Below, one piece after another: positions 28,028 through 36,620 of a stretch of 64,000 nucleotides of DNA. The DNA is from Acetobacterium bakii (GTDB taxonomy: Bacteria > Bacillota > Clostridia > Eubacteriales > Eubacteriaceae). Location of the stretch: the NCBI RefSeq assembly GCF_001263355.1, contig NZ_LGYO01000034.1:62960-126959 (forward strand). Direction: 5' to 3'. Both the position numbers and the translations under genes were made by a program. The notes under the pieces were generated by a model. The model saw only the letters and a list, made by a program, of their open reading frames with translations, did no database searches and was not told the DNA's origin. The stretch's first letter is position 1, and the number at the start of each line of letters is the position of its first letter.

Positions 28028-28061
28028 TTTTGACGTCCGTTTATATAAACGGACGTCAAAA
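28028..28061. repeat. 34-bp perfect palindrome at the Bce transporter transcription start
   Basis: The sequence reads TTTTGACGTCCGTTTAT followed by its exact reverse complement, ATAAACGGACGTCAAAA. It sits directly after the -10 of the promoter at 28062-28090, over the expected transcription start, and about 45 bases before the ATPase start. There is no T-run of terminator type on the minus strand. An operator or a start-site mRNA hairpin are both possible. Confidence 0.7.
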
Positions 28062-28090
28062 TATAAAGATCTTGTTTTTACACTTTTCAA
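28062..28090 (-). promoter_or_regulatory. Promoter of the Bce-type ABC operon
   Basis: The minus strand has TTGAAA, 17 bases, TTTATA. It lies between the sensor-kinase gene end (28179) and the ATPase gene, so the transporter can be expressed separately from the two-component genes. Confidence 0.5.
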
Positions 28091-28178
28091 CTAACTAAAG
28101 TATATTAAAAAAGAAACTGTTCGGCCATCGTTTTGGCTTACGTTTTCCTTTTTAACCTTACACTTTTGTAAGGTTGCC

Positions 28179-29195
28179 TTATAATGCTTCAAACTCCCGG
28201 GCGGATAAATCGATACTGACTTTGGTTCCCGCTCCCAGTATTGATGTTACGGTAATGGCATGGGACAGTTTATTGAGGACCTGTTTGCATAAATAAAGGC
28301 CGATTCCGGTGGATTTCTTATCCATCCGACCGTTGTATCCCGTAAAGCCGCGGTCAAAAATACGCTGGATGTCTTCGCCCCGAATACCGACTCCGGTGTC
28401 CTCGATGATCAGGGTTTTCGGTTTTTTTGCATCCATATAAATGGTGATTTTTCCCTGATGGGTATATTTGAGGGCATTTGATATAATCTGTTCCAACACA
28501 AAAACCAGCCATTTTTCATCGGTGATGACCTGACACTCCATTTCTTCCAAATCCAAGGTAATCTTTTTATTGATAAAGATCATGCTGTATTTTTTAACTG
28601 CCTGCCTCACTGCATCCAATAAATCATATTCTTTTAAGATCAAATCCGCGGACATGCTTTCAAGTCTAAGGTACTGGAGCACCATCTCAACATACTGTTC
28701 GATTTTAAACAATTCCTGCTGATATCCTTTGGTTTGCTGACTGCTGCCTGCTTCGGTTTGAAGCAATAATCCCATGGCTGATATGGGGGTTTTGATCTGA
28801 TGGGCCCAAAGGGTATAATAGTCAAGCATTTCAGTCCGTTTGTTATCAAAGTTAAAAATCAGATCTGCCTGCTTGTCTGCCAGGCCAATGATCAGATTCT
28901 GATAATCCTGCTCCAGCAGATTTTTGGGATAGGGCAGCTGATGACTATTGGTTGCAATGGAATCCGACAGCAGCACAAGTCTTTGATGCCGCCCATAAAA
29001 TCCGTAAAAATCCATGCAACCCAAAATCAGCCCTAATACCGCCACTAATTCAATACTGTAGGCAATAGGCTCCAGGGGCAAATGATACAGCGCATAAACA
29101 ATGGTAAAAATAATGCCAAATAGAACAAATGCCGCCATCTGCTTTAATCGGCATTTTACATACGACCCAAGAACGAAGCTGAATTTGCTTTTCAT
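28179..29195 (-). CDS. Sensor histidine kinase, Bce-type intramembrane-sensing
   Basis: This 338-residue kinase has two closely spaced membrane helices in the first 65 residues and almost no extracellular part, as in BceS-like kinases that sense through their transporter. The phospho-acceptor box is YYTLWAHQIKTPISAM near residue 132. The ATP-binding N, G1 and G2 boxes are ISNALKYTHQGK, IIEDTGVGI and STGIGLYLCK. It is encoded one base after the response regulator gene. Confidence 0.92.
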   Translation of the reverse strand: MKSKFSFVLGSYVKCRLKQMAAFVLFGIIFTIVYALYHLPLEPIAYSIELVAVLGLILGCMDFYGFYGRHQRLVLLSDSIATNSHQLPYPKNLLEQDYQNLIIGLADKQADLIFNFDNKRTEMLDYYTLWAHQIKTPISAMGLLLQTEAGSSQQTKGYQQELFKIEQYVEMVLQYLRLESMSADLILKEYDLLDAVRQAVKKYSMIFINKKITLDLEEMECQVITDEKWLVFVLEQIISNALKYTHQGKITIYMDAKKPKTLIIEDTGVGIRGEDIQRIFDRGFTGYNGRMDKKSTGIGLYLCKQVLNKLSHAITVTSILGAGTKVSIDLSAREFEAL

Positions 29196-29196
29196 A

Positions 29197-29871
29197 TCAA
29201 TCCCCTATCAAATAGCCAATGCCTTTTTTGGTGGCAATAAAATCGGTGAGTCCGGCTTCGTCCAATTTTTTTCGCAGCCGGGTAATGTTAACCGTTAGGG
29301 TATTGTCATCCACAAAGCAGTCACTGTCCCAAAGACCTTTCATGAGAATATCCCGGGATACTGCCTTGCCCTTGTTTTCCAAAAGAATATGCAGGGTTTT
29401 CAGTTCATTTTTACTGAGCTCCACCTTTTGATTCTCATAGGTAATACTGGCATCACCAAGGTTCAGAATGGCACCCTTGTGTTCTAAAAGATTCATCTGT
29501 CCCTGGAAGGAATAGGTCCGTCTGAGCAGAGCCTGAATCTTGGCAACCACCACGCTTAAATCAAAGGGCTTGGCAATAAAGTCATCCCCGCCCATATTCA
29601 TGGCCATGACAATGTTCATGTTGTCGCTGGTTGATGAAATGAATATGATGGGTACCTTTGAAATTTTTCGGATTTCACTGCACCAATGATACCCATTGAA
29701 AAAGGGCAGTGAAATATCCATTAAAACAAGCTGAGGATCAGCGGCCACGAACTCATTGATAACCTGGTGAAAATCCAGAATTTCTACTGCTTCAAAGCCC
29801 CATTTGCACAAGTGATCTTTTAAAGATTTTGATATAACACCATCGTCTTCGACGATTAATATTTTATACAT
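29197..29871 (-). CDS. OmpR family response regulator, Bce-type
   Basis: This 224-residue regulator has a receiver domain with the acidic pair EDD near residue 8, phospho-acceptor Asp in LVLMDISLPFFNG near 52 and Lys in FIAKPFDL near 102. A C-terminal winged-helix DNA-binding domain follows (LSKNELKTLHILLENKGKAVSR and DDNTLTVNITRLRKKL). It should activate the ABC operon at 25225-27982 when the kinase detects its stimulus. The palindrome at 28028 is a candidate for nearby control. Confidence 0.93.
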   Translation of the reverse strand: MYKILIVEDDGVISKSLKDHLCKWGFEAVEILDFHQVINEFVAADPQLVLMDISLPFFNGYHWCSEIRKISKVPIIFISSTSDNMNIVMAMNMGGDDFIAKPFDLSVVVAKIQALLRRTYSFQGQMNLLEHKGAILNLGDASITYENQKVELSKNELKTLHILLENKGKAVSRDILMKGLWDSDCFVDDNTLTVNITRLRKKLDEAGLTDFIATKKGIGYLIGD

Positions 29872-29973
29872 ACTGCACCTCTTCCCCGGTTTTAGGTCAT
29901 AATTTCGATTTTATGGTTTTATTATCATATCATATTCTTTTATCCCATTTTTATATTTTGAATTTTTTTCGTG

Positions 29974-30008
29974 AAAAAGCCACTGAAATTTTAAATTCCA
30001 GCGGCTTT
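29974..30008 (-). terminator. Intrinsic terminator after the macrodomain gene remnant
   Basis: On the minus strand AAAGCCGCTGGAATTT pairs with AAATTTCAGTGGCTTT with a few G-U or mismatch positions and is followed by more T. The stem overlaps the end of the open frame that follows the macrodomain stop codon. Confidence 0.6.
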
Positions 30009-30131
30009 GAGTAATGATGTCGGTGCCGGGGAAATAAGACTGCGCTGCTGATACTCCTGAATAGAACCGACCTCAAGTAATTCATAGGGCTCAATCATTC
30101 TCTGGGATTCACCCAAAAGGTGTTCGTTAAC
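29991..30131 (-). pseudogene. In-frame continuation of the macrodomain gene after a TAG codon
   Basis: Directly after the TAG at 30132-30134 the same frame stays open for 46 codons (VNEHLLGESQRMIEPYELLE at its start) and then ends in TAA. Longer family members often continue past the macrodomain with a segment of the form I-D-D-x-Y-V-x-E-H, and here the text is IDDN, TAG, VNEH. That suggests a Tyr codon changed to a stop. Read-through, including pyrrolysine, cannot be excluded but has no direct support in this window. Confidence 0.45.
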
Positions 30132-30656
30132 CTAGTTGTCGTCAATGTACTTTGCAATGTCTGAAAAAAGTTTTTCACTGAGCATAAAGGCTTTCTTATC
30201 ATAAACAACCAGATTAACAGTCATTTCATGGTGCAGCAAAAATTCGCCGATGGCCGCAACCGCAATCTCGAGGGCCTGGTCTTTGGGATATCCATAAATT
30301 CCCGAAGAGATCAGGGGAAAGGCCATGGTTTTGCATCCATGTTTCAGCCCAAGCTTAAGGGCATTGCTATAGCAGTTGTGTAAAAGCTCTGCTTCATGTG
30401 AATCGCCGCCCTGCCAGATGGGACCAACCGCATGAATAATGTGCTTGGCCGGAAGGGCATAGCCCCGGGTGATCACAGCTTCGCCAACATTGCATTTGCC
30501 AATGCCATCGCATTCGGCCTGGAGCTGTGCCGCACCGGCGGCAGCAAAAATCGCACCGCAAACACCATCCCCCATTTTCAGCCTAGTATTCGCAGCGTTA
30601 ACAATGGCATCAACCTTCATTTTTGTAATATCATTTCGGATTATTATCAGTGGCAT
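30132..30656 (-). CDS. Macrodomain protein (ADP-ribose binding or hydrolysis)
   Basis: I use the ATG at 30656 (MPLIIIRNDITKMK), which has AAAGGA eight bases upstream; a GTG two codons earlier is also possible. The macrodomain hallmarks are KVDAIVNAANTRLKMGDGVCGAIF at residues 15-38 (core motifs NAAN and GDGVCGAI), ITRGYALPAKHIIHAVGP, and FPLISSGIYGYPKDQA. Such proteins remove or bind ADP-ribose from proteins and metabolites. At about 174 residues it is a complete macrodomain but shorter than the extended clostridial form. Confidence 0.9.
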   Translation of the reverse strand: MPLIIIRNDITKMKVDAIVNAANTRLKMGDGVCGAIFAAAGAAQLQAECDGIGKCNVGEAVITRGYALPAKHIIHAVGPIWQGGDSHEAELLHNCYSNALKLGLKHGCKTMAFPLISSGIYGYPKDQALEIAVAAIGEFLLHHEMTVNLVVYDKKAFMLSEKLFSDIAKYIDDN

Positions 30657-30752
30657 AGTCACTATCCTTTCGCATGGTATATTTCAATGTTTATGCTTTT
30701 TCAATTATTATCTCATCCATTTTGATTTGATTAAGCCCGGTCTGCCAAAGTC

Positions 30753-31034
30753 TCAGCGAAATTCCTTTTGAATAAGAACAATTTCAGCCTCGGTCTCATT
30801 TTCGACAAAATTCAGTATATGATCCATCACCCGGTCACCCTGGGCCCTGTGATGAGCGATAATAGCCACGGCGATGACAATGGTCTGGTGGATATCCTGA
30901 TCTTCGATTTCGACTACGGCGACATTAAAACGATTCCGAATTTTTGCAATCAGACCTTTGACGATGCTGCGTTTTTCCTTCAGGGAATGAACCCAGGGCG
31001 CATACAGACTGAAGGTAAGCGTTGCGATAATCAT
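30753..31034 (-). CDS. DUF503 family protein
   Basis: I start this at the ATG at 31034 (MIIATLTFSLYAPW), which has GGAGGAG upstream. The 93-residue protein matches the DUF503 (YlxP-like) pattern: SLKEKRSIVKGLIAKIRNRF near residue 18, then VAVVEIEDQD, and IVIAVAIIAHH. The family is small, cytosolic and often encoded near translation factors, which is not the case here. Molecular function is unknown. Confidence 0.85.
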   Translation of the reverse strand: MIIATLTFSLYAPWVHSLKEKRSIVKGLIAKIRNRFNVAVVEIEDQDIHQTIVIAVAIIAHHRAQGDRVMDHILNFVENETEAEIVLIQKEFR

Positions 31035-31224
31035 AACGATACTCCTCCGTATTTCATAGAATCCGTTAAAACTCAACAGAATTTATATCATATGTTTACC
31101 CGAATTTCATCCACACCCGCATTGTTCATAAAATAATCCTTGTTTTATCCACAATAAATACCTTTTGTGGATAGATTTTGTTAATCTTTTCAAAACTATT
31201 CCTCTTTTTAGGTAAATTCAGGAC

Positions 31225-31938
31225 TCAGATGCTGCCATCCTCGTCCATGATTTTAACCATATTGAGAAATTGATCCATCCATTGATTATCCTGAAGCATA
31301 AATTCGGGATGAGATCGGACCTCTTCCGGAGACTGAACAAAGGTATCTTTAATCATTTCTTCTCCGCAATTTTCAATCAGGGCTTCAATAATAGGCCATG
31401 TATTTTCCAGATGAAACTGAAAACCAAAGACTCTCTTTTTATAAATAAAGGCCTGGTTTTTGCAGGCCCTGCTTGCGGCGATGACAATGGCGTCCTTCGG
31501 TAAATCTGCAAATGTATCGCCGTGCCATTGAAATACCACCGGATTTTCCGGAAAAAATGAAAACAGCGGCGATGCTTTGACTGCGCTGCTGAATGAAACA
31601 GGGAACCATCCGATTTCTTTCTGATTATTCGAAACGACTTTTCCGCCGATGACATCGGCAATCAATTGGCTGCCAAGGCACAAACCAATCACCAGCTTGC
31701 CCCTGTCAATGGCATCCTTAATCAGTTGCTTTTCTTTAATCAGCCAAGGATATTTTTTGTGTTCATAAATATTCATGGGCCCACCCATAACTACCAGCCA
31801 GTCAAAGGCTGAAAGCTTTGGCAATGCTTCGCCTTCATACAAATGGGTAGCGGTTACTGTACAGTGATGCTCCTTTGCCCATTCCAAAATCCGACCGGGG
31901 GTTTCAAAGGGTACATGCTGTAAATAATGAATTTTCAT
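31225..31938 (-). CDS. Class I glutamine amidotransferase-like protein
   Basis: This 237-residue protein has the class I glutaminase triad: nucleophile Cys in GLCLGSQLIADVIGG near residue 95, and His and Glu in FGFQFHLENTW near 175. VVMGGPMNIYE near 50 is typical of the stand-alone GMP-synthase-like group. No synthase partner lies next to it, so the acceptor reaction is unknown. Some relatives hydrolyse gamma-glutamyl compounds. AAAGG precedes the ATG. Confidence 0.88.
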   Translation of the reverse strand: MKIHYLQHVPFETPGRILEWAKEHHCTVTATHLYEGEALPKLSAFDWLVVMGGPMNIYEHKKYPWLIKEKQLIKDAIDRGKLVIGLCLGSQLIADVIGGKVVSNNQKEIGWFPVSFSSAVKASPLFSFFPENPVVFQWHGDTFADLPKDAIVIAASRACKNQAFIYKKRVFGFQFHLENTWPIIEALIENCGEEMIKDTFVQSPEEVRSHPEFMLQDNQWMDQFLNMVKIMDEDGSI

Positions 31939-32050
31939 AGGATACCTTTCTGTTCACGCATACGCGATTCTTTTTTATGAGTATACCATTTTGGATTCAG
32001 CTCATGATGTTTTTTTTGTGAAACACCTCCTAAATTTTATCATTCCAATT

Positions 32051-32079
32051 AAAAAAGCGCACCAAATATTTGATACGCT
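32051..32079 (-). terminator. Intrinsic terminator after the PAS protein gene
   Basis: On the minus strand AGCGTATCAAA pairs with TTTGGTGCGCT (including G-U pairs) and runs into six T. It closes the two-gene operon formed by 33129-36215 and 32102-33145. Confidence 0.7.
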
Positions 32080-32101
32080 CGACTAAGTACAAAATAGAAA
32101 C

Positions 32102-33145
32102 TTAATTCTCCCGGTAGGTTCGGTCTTCGATCATGGCATCGTAAGCATCAGCAAATGCCAGAATCCGTTCTGTGACATTCCGACTTAAACCGACAATTTC
32201 GATTTCGCCCTCAGTATTGTAACGATATTTTTTCGAAAGCTCAACCCAAATAATATCACCGTTTTTACAGTATTGCTGTATCTCACTAATGTAATTTTTA
32301 GAATTTTCCGGATCTTGCATAAACTCCTGGAGGGTTTCTGCTAAAACTTCACTTTCAGATATTCGCGACTCCGGAGTAAGACTGGACTCATTGTTTTCCT
32401 GCATTGCTTCTTTTACTGTCAATCCTCTTAACTGAAATATGGAAGGGCTGATATAAGTATATTGACCCTTTTTTATATTATATACTGAAATAACATCCGT
32501 TACATTTTCAGTGATCAATCGGTATTTTTCTTCACTGGCACGCAATAAATTTTCGGTATTCTTGCGCTCGGTGATATCGTTGATCACCACTCGGTATACG
32601 GGTTTGCCCTCTGCATCCTGGGTTGCTGTGCCTACAAGGTGCGCCCAAAAGATGGTTTCATCTTTTTTCACCATCCGCAACTCCCATTCCTGGGGGTCAC
32701 CGGTCTCCAAAAGCAGTTTGCGATGGAGATAGAAAATATCCTGGTCATCATGATGAATAAAGCTTTCAATTTTTTGGCCTGACAGGGCATTGCGCGTTGT
32801 TCCTAAAAGGGTTGCTAGGGTAAGGTTTGCCTCCAGAATTCCCCCATCCTGGCTGATGGTACAATAGCCCACCGGGGCCAGATCATAGAGATCGAAGTAG
32901 CGCGCCCGCACAAGTTCCAGTTCTGCCTGGGCTCTTCTCAGCTCTTCATTCTGTATCTCCAGTTCAATTTGATGCACATCCAATTCATGGAGTGCATGGC
33001 GCATTTCCTCCAACGACATAACTTCAAGGTCTTCCTGTGATAATCGCTTCTTTCCTTTAGTCATAGTTTCCGCTTGCCGGCGTAATTTCTGACTGTCAGT
33101 TGCGGTAAAACCCGATTGTTCTGATCGTTCAACCTTCTTTTCCAT
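32102..33145 (-). CDS. PAS domain protein with a residual HD-GYP end (probable internal deletion)
   Basis: This 347-residue protein begins with a charged coiled-coil-like region, then has two PAS/PAC units (FDLYDLAPVGYCTISQDG near residue 85 and EKYRLITENVTDVISVYN near 205). After the second PAC (IVGLSRNVTER) the text goes straight to ILAFADAYDAMIEDRTYREN and stops. That string is the distinctive late part of HD-GYP cyclic-di-GMP phosphodiesterase domains, whose catalytic HD and GYP parts are missing. GGAGG precedes the ATG. Its start overlaps the CheB-CheR gene by 17 bases. Confidence 0.85.
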   Translation of the reverse strand: MEKKVERSEQSGFTATDSQKLRRQAETMTKGKKRLSQEDLEVMSLEEMRHALHELDVHQIELEIQNEELRRAQAELELVRARYFDLYDLAPVGYCTISQDGGILEANLTLATLLGTTRNALSGQKIESFIHHDDQDIFYLHRKLLLETGDPQEWELRMVKKDETIFWAHLVGTATQDAEGKPVYRVVINDITERKNTENLLRASEEKYRLITENVTDVISVYNIKKGQYTYISPSIFQLRGLTVKEAMQENNESSLTPESRISESEVLAETLQEFMQDPENSKNYISEIQQYCKNGDIIWVELSKKYRYNTEGEIEIVGLSRNVTERILAFADAYDAMIEDRTYREN

Positions 33146-36100
33146 CGTACACCTCCAAGTTTTGATTATTTTCCAATTCCACTGATCGTTCGGTTGTCGC
33201 TATTGCATACATGTCGCCATCTTCATTTACCAAAGCCGTGGAAGTCATCCAGATTTCAACAGCTTTGCCATCCTTGGTCATTCGCTGGGTTCGGTAGGGT
33301 TCCAGAATTTCCGCCTGGGTCAGTTGCCGGATAGCATTTAATTCATCGGTCATCAGATCTTTGGGAATAAGATCACTAACATTCATTCCCAGGGCCTCGG
33401 ATTCACTAAATCCATATATCTTCACTGCTGCGGGATTCCAGGCCAGGATATGACCATCCAGGTCCTGGACTGTAATCGCATCGTGTGAATCTCTGACGAT
33501 TACAGCCAAACGCAGCAACTCATTGTTGGCTTTCTTAAGCGCTTCTCTAGTCGCCACATTTGCCGTAATATCAATAAAGTTAATAACTACCCCTTCAATC
33601 ACGTTATTCTGGGTACGATAAGGAAGAATCCGCATGGTATAGAAATTCCCCTGGATTGTCTTCACTTCGATTTCTTTGGGGATAAGGGTATCTAAAACCG
33701 ACTTTAAATCCTGGACGAGCTGGTTGTAATCCACAAAGTTTGGAACGATATGCCCAATGGGTCTTCCGATATCCCCCTGAATCAGGTTGATGATTTGTGT
33801 AGCGGCCGGGGTAAATCGCAGGATCTCCAATTTATGATTCAAAAAAACGGTTGCAATTTCCGTTCCCGCCAGCAAGTTATTCATGTCATTATTGGCCTGG
33901 GACAGATCATCCACCTTAACCTGAAGCTCGCCATTAACCGTTGCCAGTTCCTCATTTACGGATTGTAACTCTTCCTTGGATGTTTCTAATTCTTCATTGA
34001 TAGATTGCATTTCTTCGTTAATGGATTGCATTTCTTCATTCGTCGATTTCAAGTCTTCGTTTGATGTTTCCAGTTCTTCTTTGACGGTCTGGAGATACTC
34101 ATCCTTGGCTTGAAGTTCCTGTTTAAGGGCGATGATCATTTCACCGGAGTCGGTATCACTATCTTCCCGGGCTGAAATAGCCTCAGTGAGCAAAGCTTCT
34201 TCGGGTTCATCTGGGAATGTTTTTATTTCCTCAAAAACCACCAGATATAAATATGACTCAGGTATCTGTTCCAATCGAACCGGCACCCGACGAACCGTCA
34301 GATTAACACCTGTAAAATGACCGTTAGTTTTAACCAGAAGGCCCGGATATTCAACGATTTCTTTTTTCACTACGGCTCGCTGAAGTGCCATGGCGAGTTT
34401 GTGTCGCAGCCCTTCTCGCACCATTCTCAGGATATTGTTGACGCCCGCTTCACCCGGGGCTGGTTCCAGATATCTGCCGGTGCGGCCATGGAGAAAGAGT
34501 ATATCGCCCCTGGCGTTGACCAGGGCAGCGACGATGCCAAGCTGTTGCAAAAGGGCTTGTTCCGTAAGCTCACGAAGTGGCATTTTTTTTACAATATCAG
34601 CCTTTCTGGCGGCCCGTGGGTACAAGCTGCCCATTGTTGTAAAACTCGGCATAAATTCAGCTCGTGTGGTACGCTGCTCGCCGAACGCAATTTCCTTTCG
34701 TTGATACAGCTTTGATTTGGCGTCCAGTGTTTTAAAAAGATCGCCATATTCGCCGATGGTCTCTGACGAACCCAGGAATAGAACTCCATCGGGTTTGAGG
34801 GCGTAATGAAATAATGGAATTAACTTCTTCTGGAGTTCACCACTCATATAAATCAAAAGGTTACGACAGCTGATCAGGTCCAGGTTTGAAAAGGGCGGGT
34901 CTTTAATGACATCCTGTTCCGAAAAAATCAGCATGTCCCGGATTCTTTTATGAATCCGATAACCGGAACCGTCCGGTTCTTCTGTGAAAAAACGACCCAA
35001 CCGTTCCGGGGACATATCAGCAGCAATGCTGCCTGAGTAAAGCCCAGCCCTGGCTGTGGCAATGGCCTGACTGTCAATATCAGTACCAAACACCTTCACT
35101 GTGTAATTTTCTTTCAGCAAATCCATATGTTCCTGAATGAGAATGGCAATGGAATAGGCCTCTTCTCCGGTGGAACAGCCGGTTGACCACACCCGGATCT
35201 GAGCATCTGGGGTCTTGTCAATAAACAGGATCGGGATGACCTCTTCCTCAAGTACCTGAAATGCCTTGGGATCGCGAAAAAAATTGGTTACACCGATTAA
35301 TATATCCCGAAAAAGCTCCTCCACCTCAAATGGTGTCTGCTGAAGAAATTTAAGATATTCGTCCTTGGAATCGATTAAATGCACTGCCATGCGGCGCTCA
35401 ATACGTCTCAGAATCGTACTGGTTTTATATTGTGAGAAATCATGACCGGTTTGGGCCCGCAGCAGAACGCATATTTTTTTGAGCATACTCTCAATTTTAG
35501 GCTGAGTTTCCTTTAAGCATGGGAGTTTCACAAAAGCATGCTCCGCATAGGCCATCAGCTGGGCCGCCATCTCAATGGGCGGCAGGATAAAATCCATCAA
35601 TCCCGTGGCAATGGCACTACTGGGCATGCCATCATACTCAGCGGAATCAGGACTCTGGGCCATGACCATTCCCCCTGCTTCCTTAATAGCTCTTAAGCCC
35701 ACTGTTCCATCACTGCCAGTGCCAGAGAGCACAATACCAATGGCCCGATCTTCCTGATCCTGGGCCAGAGATTTAAAGAAAAAGTCAATAGGCAATCGTT
35801 GCCCTCGGGGTTCAGAAGGTTTGAGCAATTGCAGGGTACCATTTAAAAAAGCCATATCCATGCCTGGAGGGATGATATAAACGCAATTCGACTGTACCAC
35901 TACCCCGTCTTCCACCTCAAAGACTTCCATCCGAGTGTAGCGTTGAATCAGCTCCGTAAGCATACTCTTGTGATTCGGGGCCAGATGCTGAACCAATACA
36001 AAAGCCATACCCGGGTCCATCTCAACCGGCATTCCAGAGAAAAAGGATTCAAATGCCGCCAGCCCTCCTGCAGAAGCGCCAATTCCGACGATTGGGAAAT

Positions 36101-36215
36101 TACTCGCAGTATTTTGCGGAACCTTCTGTGAATCGATACCATTCTCACTGGAATTTTGATCTTTGCTATTAGACTCTGCTTCCAGCGTTTTCTGTTCATG
36201 GTTTTTCACTGTCAT
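33129..36215 (-). CDS. CheB-CheR-PAS hybrid signalling protein
   Basis: This 1028-residue protein has, in order, a CheB methylesterase domain (GIGASAGGLAAFESF near residue 48, VLVQHLAPNHKSML, GTGSDGTVGLRAI), a CheR methyltransferase domain (GVTNFFRDPKAF near 306 and WSTGCSTGEEAYSIAI near 345), and a long coiled coil rich in EEMQSINEE repeats near 700-760. At least two PAS domains follow, the last with DSHDAITVQDLDGHILAWNP. There is no receiver domain and no kinase domain. Such hybrids act in chemotaxis-like or stress signalling with other kinases. The downstream PAS protein is probably its partner. Confidence 0.92.
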   Translation of the reverse strand: MTVKNHEQKTLEAESNSKDQNSSENGIDSQKVPQNTASNFPIVGIGASAGGLAAFESFFSGMPVEMDPGMAFVLVQHLAPNHKSMLTELIQRYTRMEVFEVEDGVVVQSNCVYIIPPGMDMAFLNGTLQLLKPSEPRGQRLPIDFFFKSLAQDQEDRAIGIVLSGTGSDGTVGLRAIKEAGGMVMAQSPDSAEYDGMPSSAIATGLMDFILPPIEMAAQLMAYAEHAFVKLPCLKETQPKIESMLKKICVLLRAQTGHDFSQYKTSTILRRIERRMAVHLIDSKDEYLKFLQQTPFEVEELFRDILIGVTNFFRDPKAFQVLEEEVIPILFIDKTPDAQIRVWSTGCSTGEEAYSIAILIQEHMDLLKENYTVKVFGTDIDSQAIATARAGLYSGSIAADMSPERLGRFFTEEPDGSGYRIHKRIRDMLIFSEQDVIKDPPFSNLDLISCRNLLIYMSGELQKKLIPLFHYALKPDGVLFLGSSETIGEYGDLFKTLDAKSKLYQRKEIAFGEQRTTRAEFMPSFTTMGSLYPRAARKADIVKKMPLRELTEQALLQQLGIVAALVNARGDILFLHGRTGRYLEPAPGEAGVNNILRMVREGLRHKLAMALQRAVVKKEIVEYPGLLVKTNGHFTGVNLTVRRVPVRLEQIPESYLYLVVFEEIKTFPDEPEEALLTEAISAREDSDTDSGEMIIALKQELQAKDEYLQTVKEELETSNEDLKSTNEEMQSINEEMQSINEELETSKEELQSVNEELATVNGELQVKVDDLSQANNDMNNLLAGTEIATVFLNHKLEILRFTPAATQIINLIQGDIGRPIGHIVPNFVDYNQLVQDLKSVLDTLIPKEIEVKTIQGNFYTMRILPYRTQNNVIEGVVINFIDITANVATREALKKANNELLRLAVIVRDSHDAITVQDLDGHILAWNPAAVKIYGFSESEALGMNVSDLIPKDLMTDELNAIRQLTQAEILEPYRTQRMTKDGKAVEIWMTSTALVNEDGDMYAIATTERSVELENNQNLEVYDGKEG

Positions 36216-36478
36216 TCCAGTAACCTCCTCCTTTGCAATAAACGTTGCATATCTTCTCTATTTTAAATGACTTATAAATATCGCTTGGTCTGAACACTAT
36301 CTATTTCATCCATTATAATCGTTTTCGTTTATAAATCCTACCTTAATTTCAAAACCTGAAAATTTTCAATGCTATTTCATGACGCATCTTGTCATTTTTT
36401 CTTACACTTAACCTGGATTTCAGCCATAAAAAAAAAAGAGTTTCCCCTTCCCCGACTATAGACGCAACAAAAAAGTAA

Positions 36479-36579
36479 GTCCTGGGGTCAATCGTAACAT
36501 CAGTTGTGTGCATCAAGGCGAACAGGCCCTAGCCTGTACGATCTTTCAGCACACAACGATTTACCATTGTCCCCGGGAC
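36479..36579. repeat. Long imperfect inverted repeat, possible REP-like element or structured RNA
   Basis: The arms GTCCTGGGG (36479-36487) and CCCCGGGAC (36571-36579) pair with one mismatch. Further in, CAAT/ATTG, GTAA/TTAC and GAT/ATC continue the stem, then GTTGTGTGC pairs perfectly with GCACACAAC. An inner hairpin, ACAGGC-CCTA-GCCTGT type, occupies the centre. The total stem-loop is about 100 bases. It lies between the cbiT stop and the CheB-CheR start; the rest of 36216-36620 is A+T-rich with no gene I can support. Confidence 0.55.
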
Positions 36580-36620
36580 GAGTTTGCCGAAAAGCCCAGA
36601 AGATGATTCCCCTTCTTCTT

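Noticed and set aside
33960..34040. Repeated GATTGCATTTCTTC-like units, a possible repeat array
   Set aside because: They encode the coiled-coil EEMQSINEE repeats of the CheB-CheR-PAS protein; this is protein-level repetition, not a CRISPR array or DNA element.
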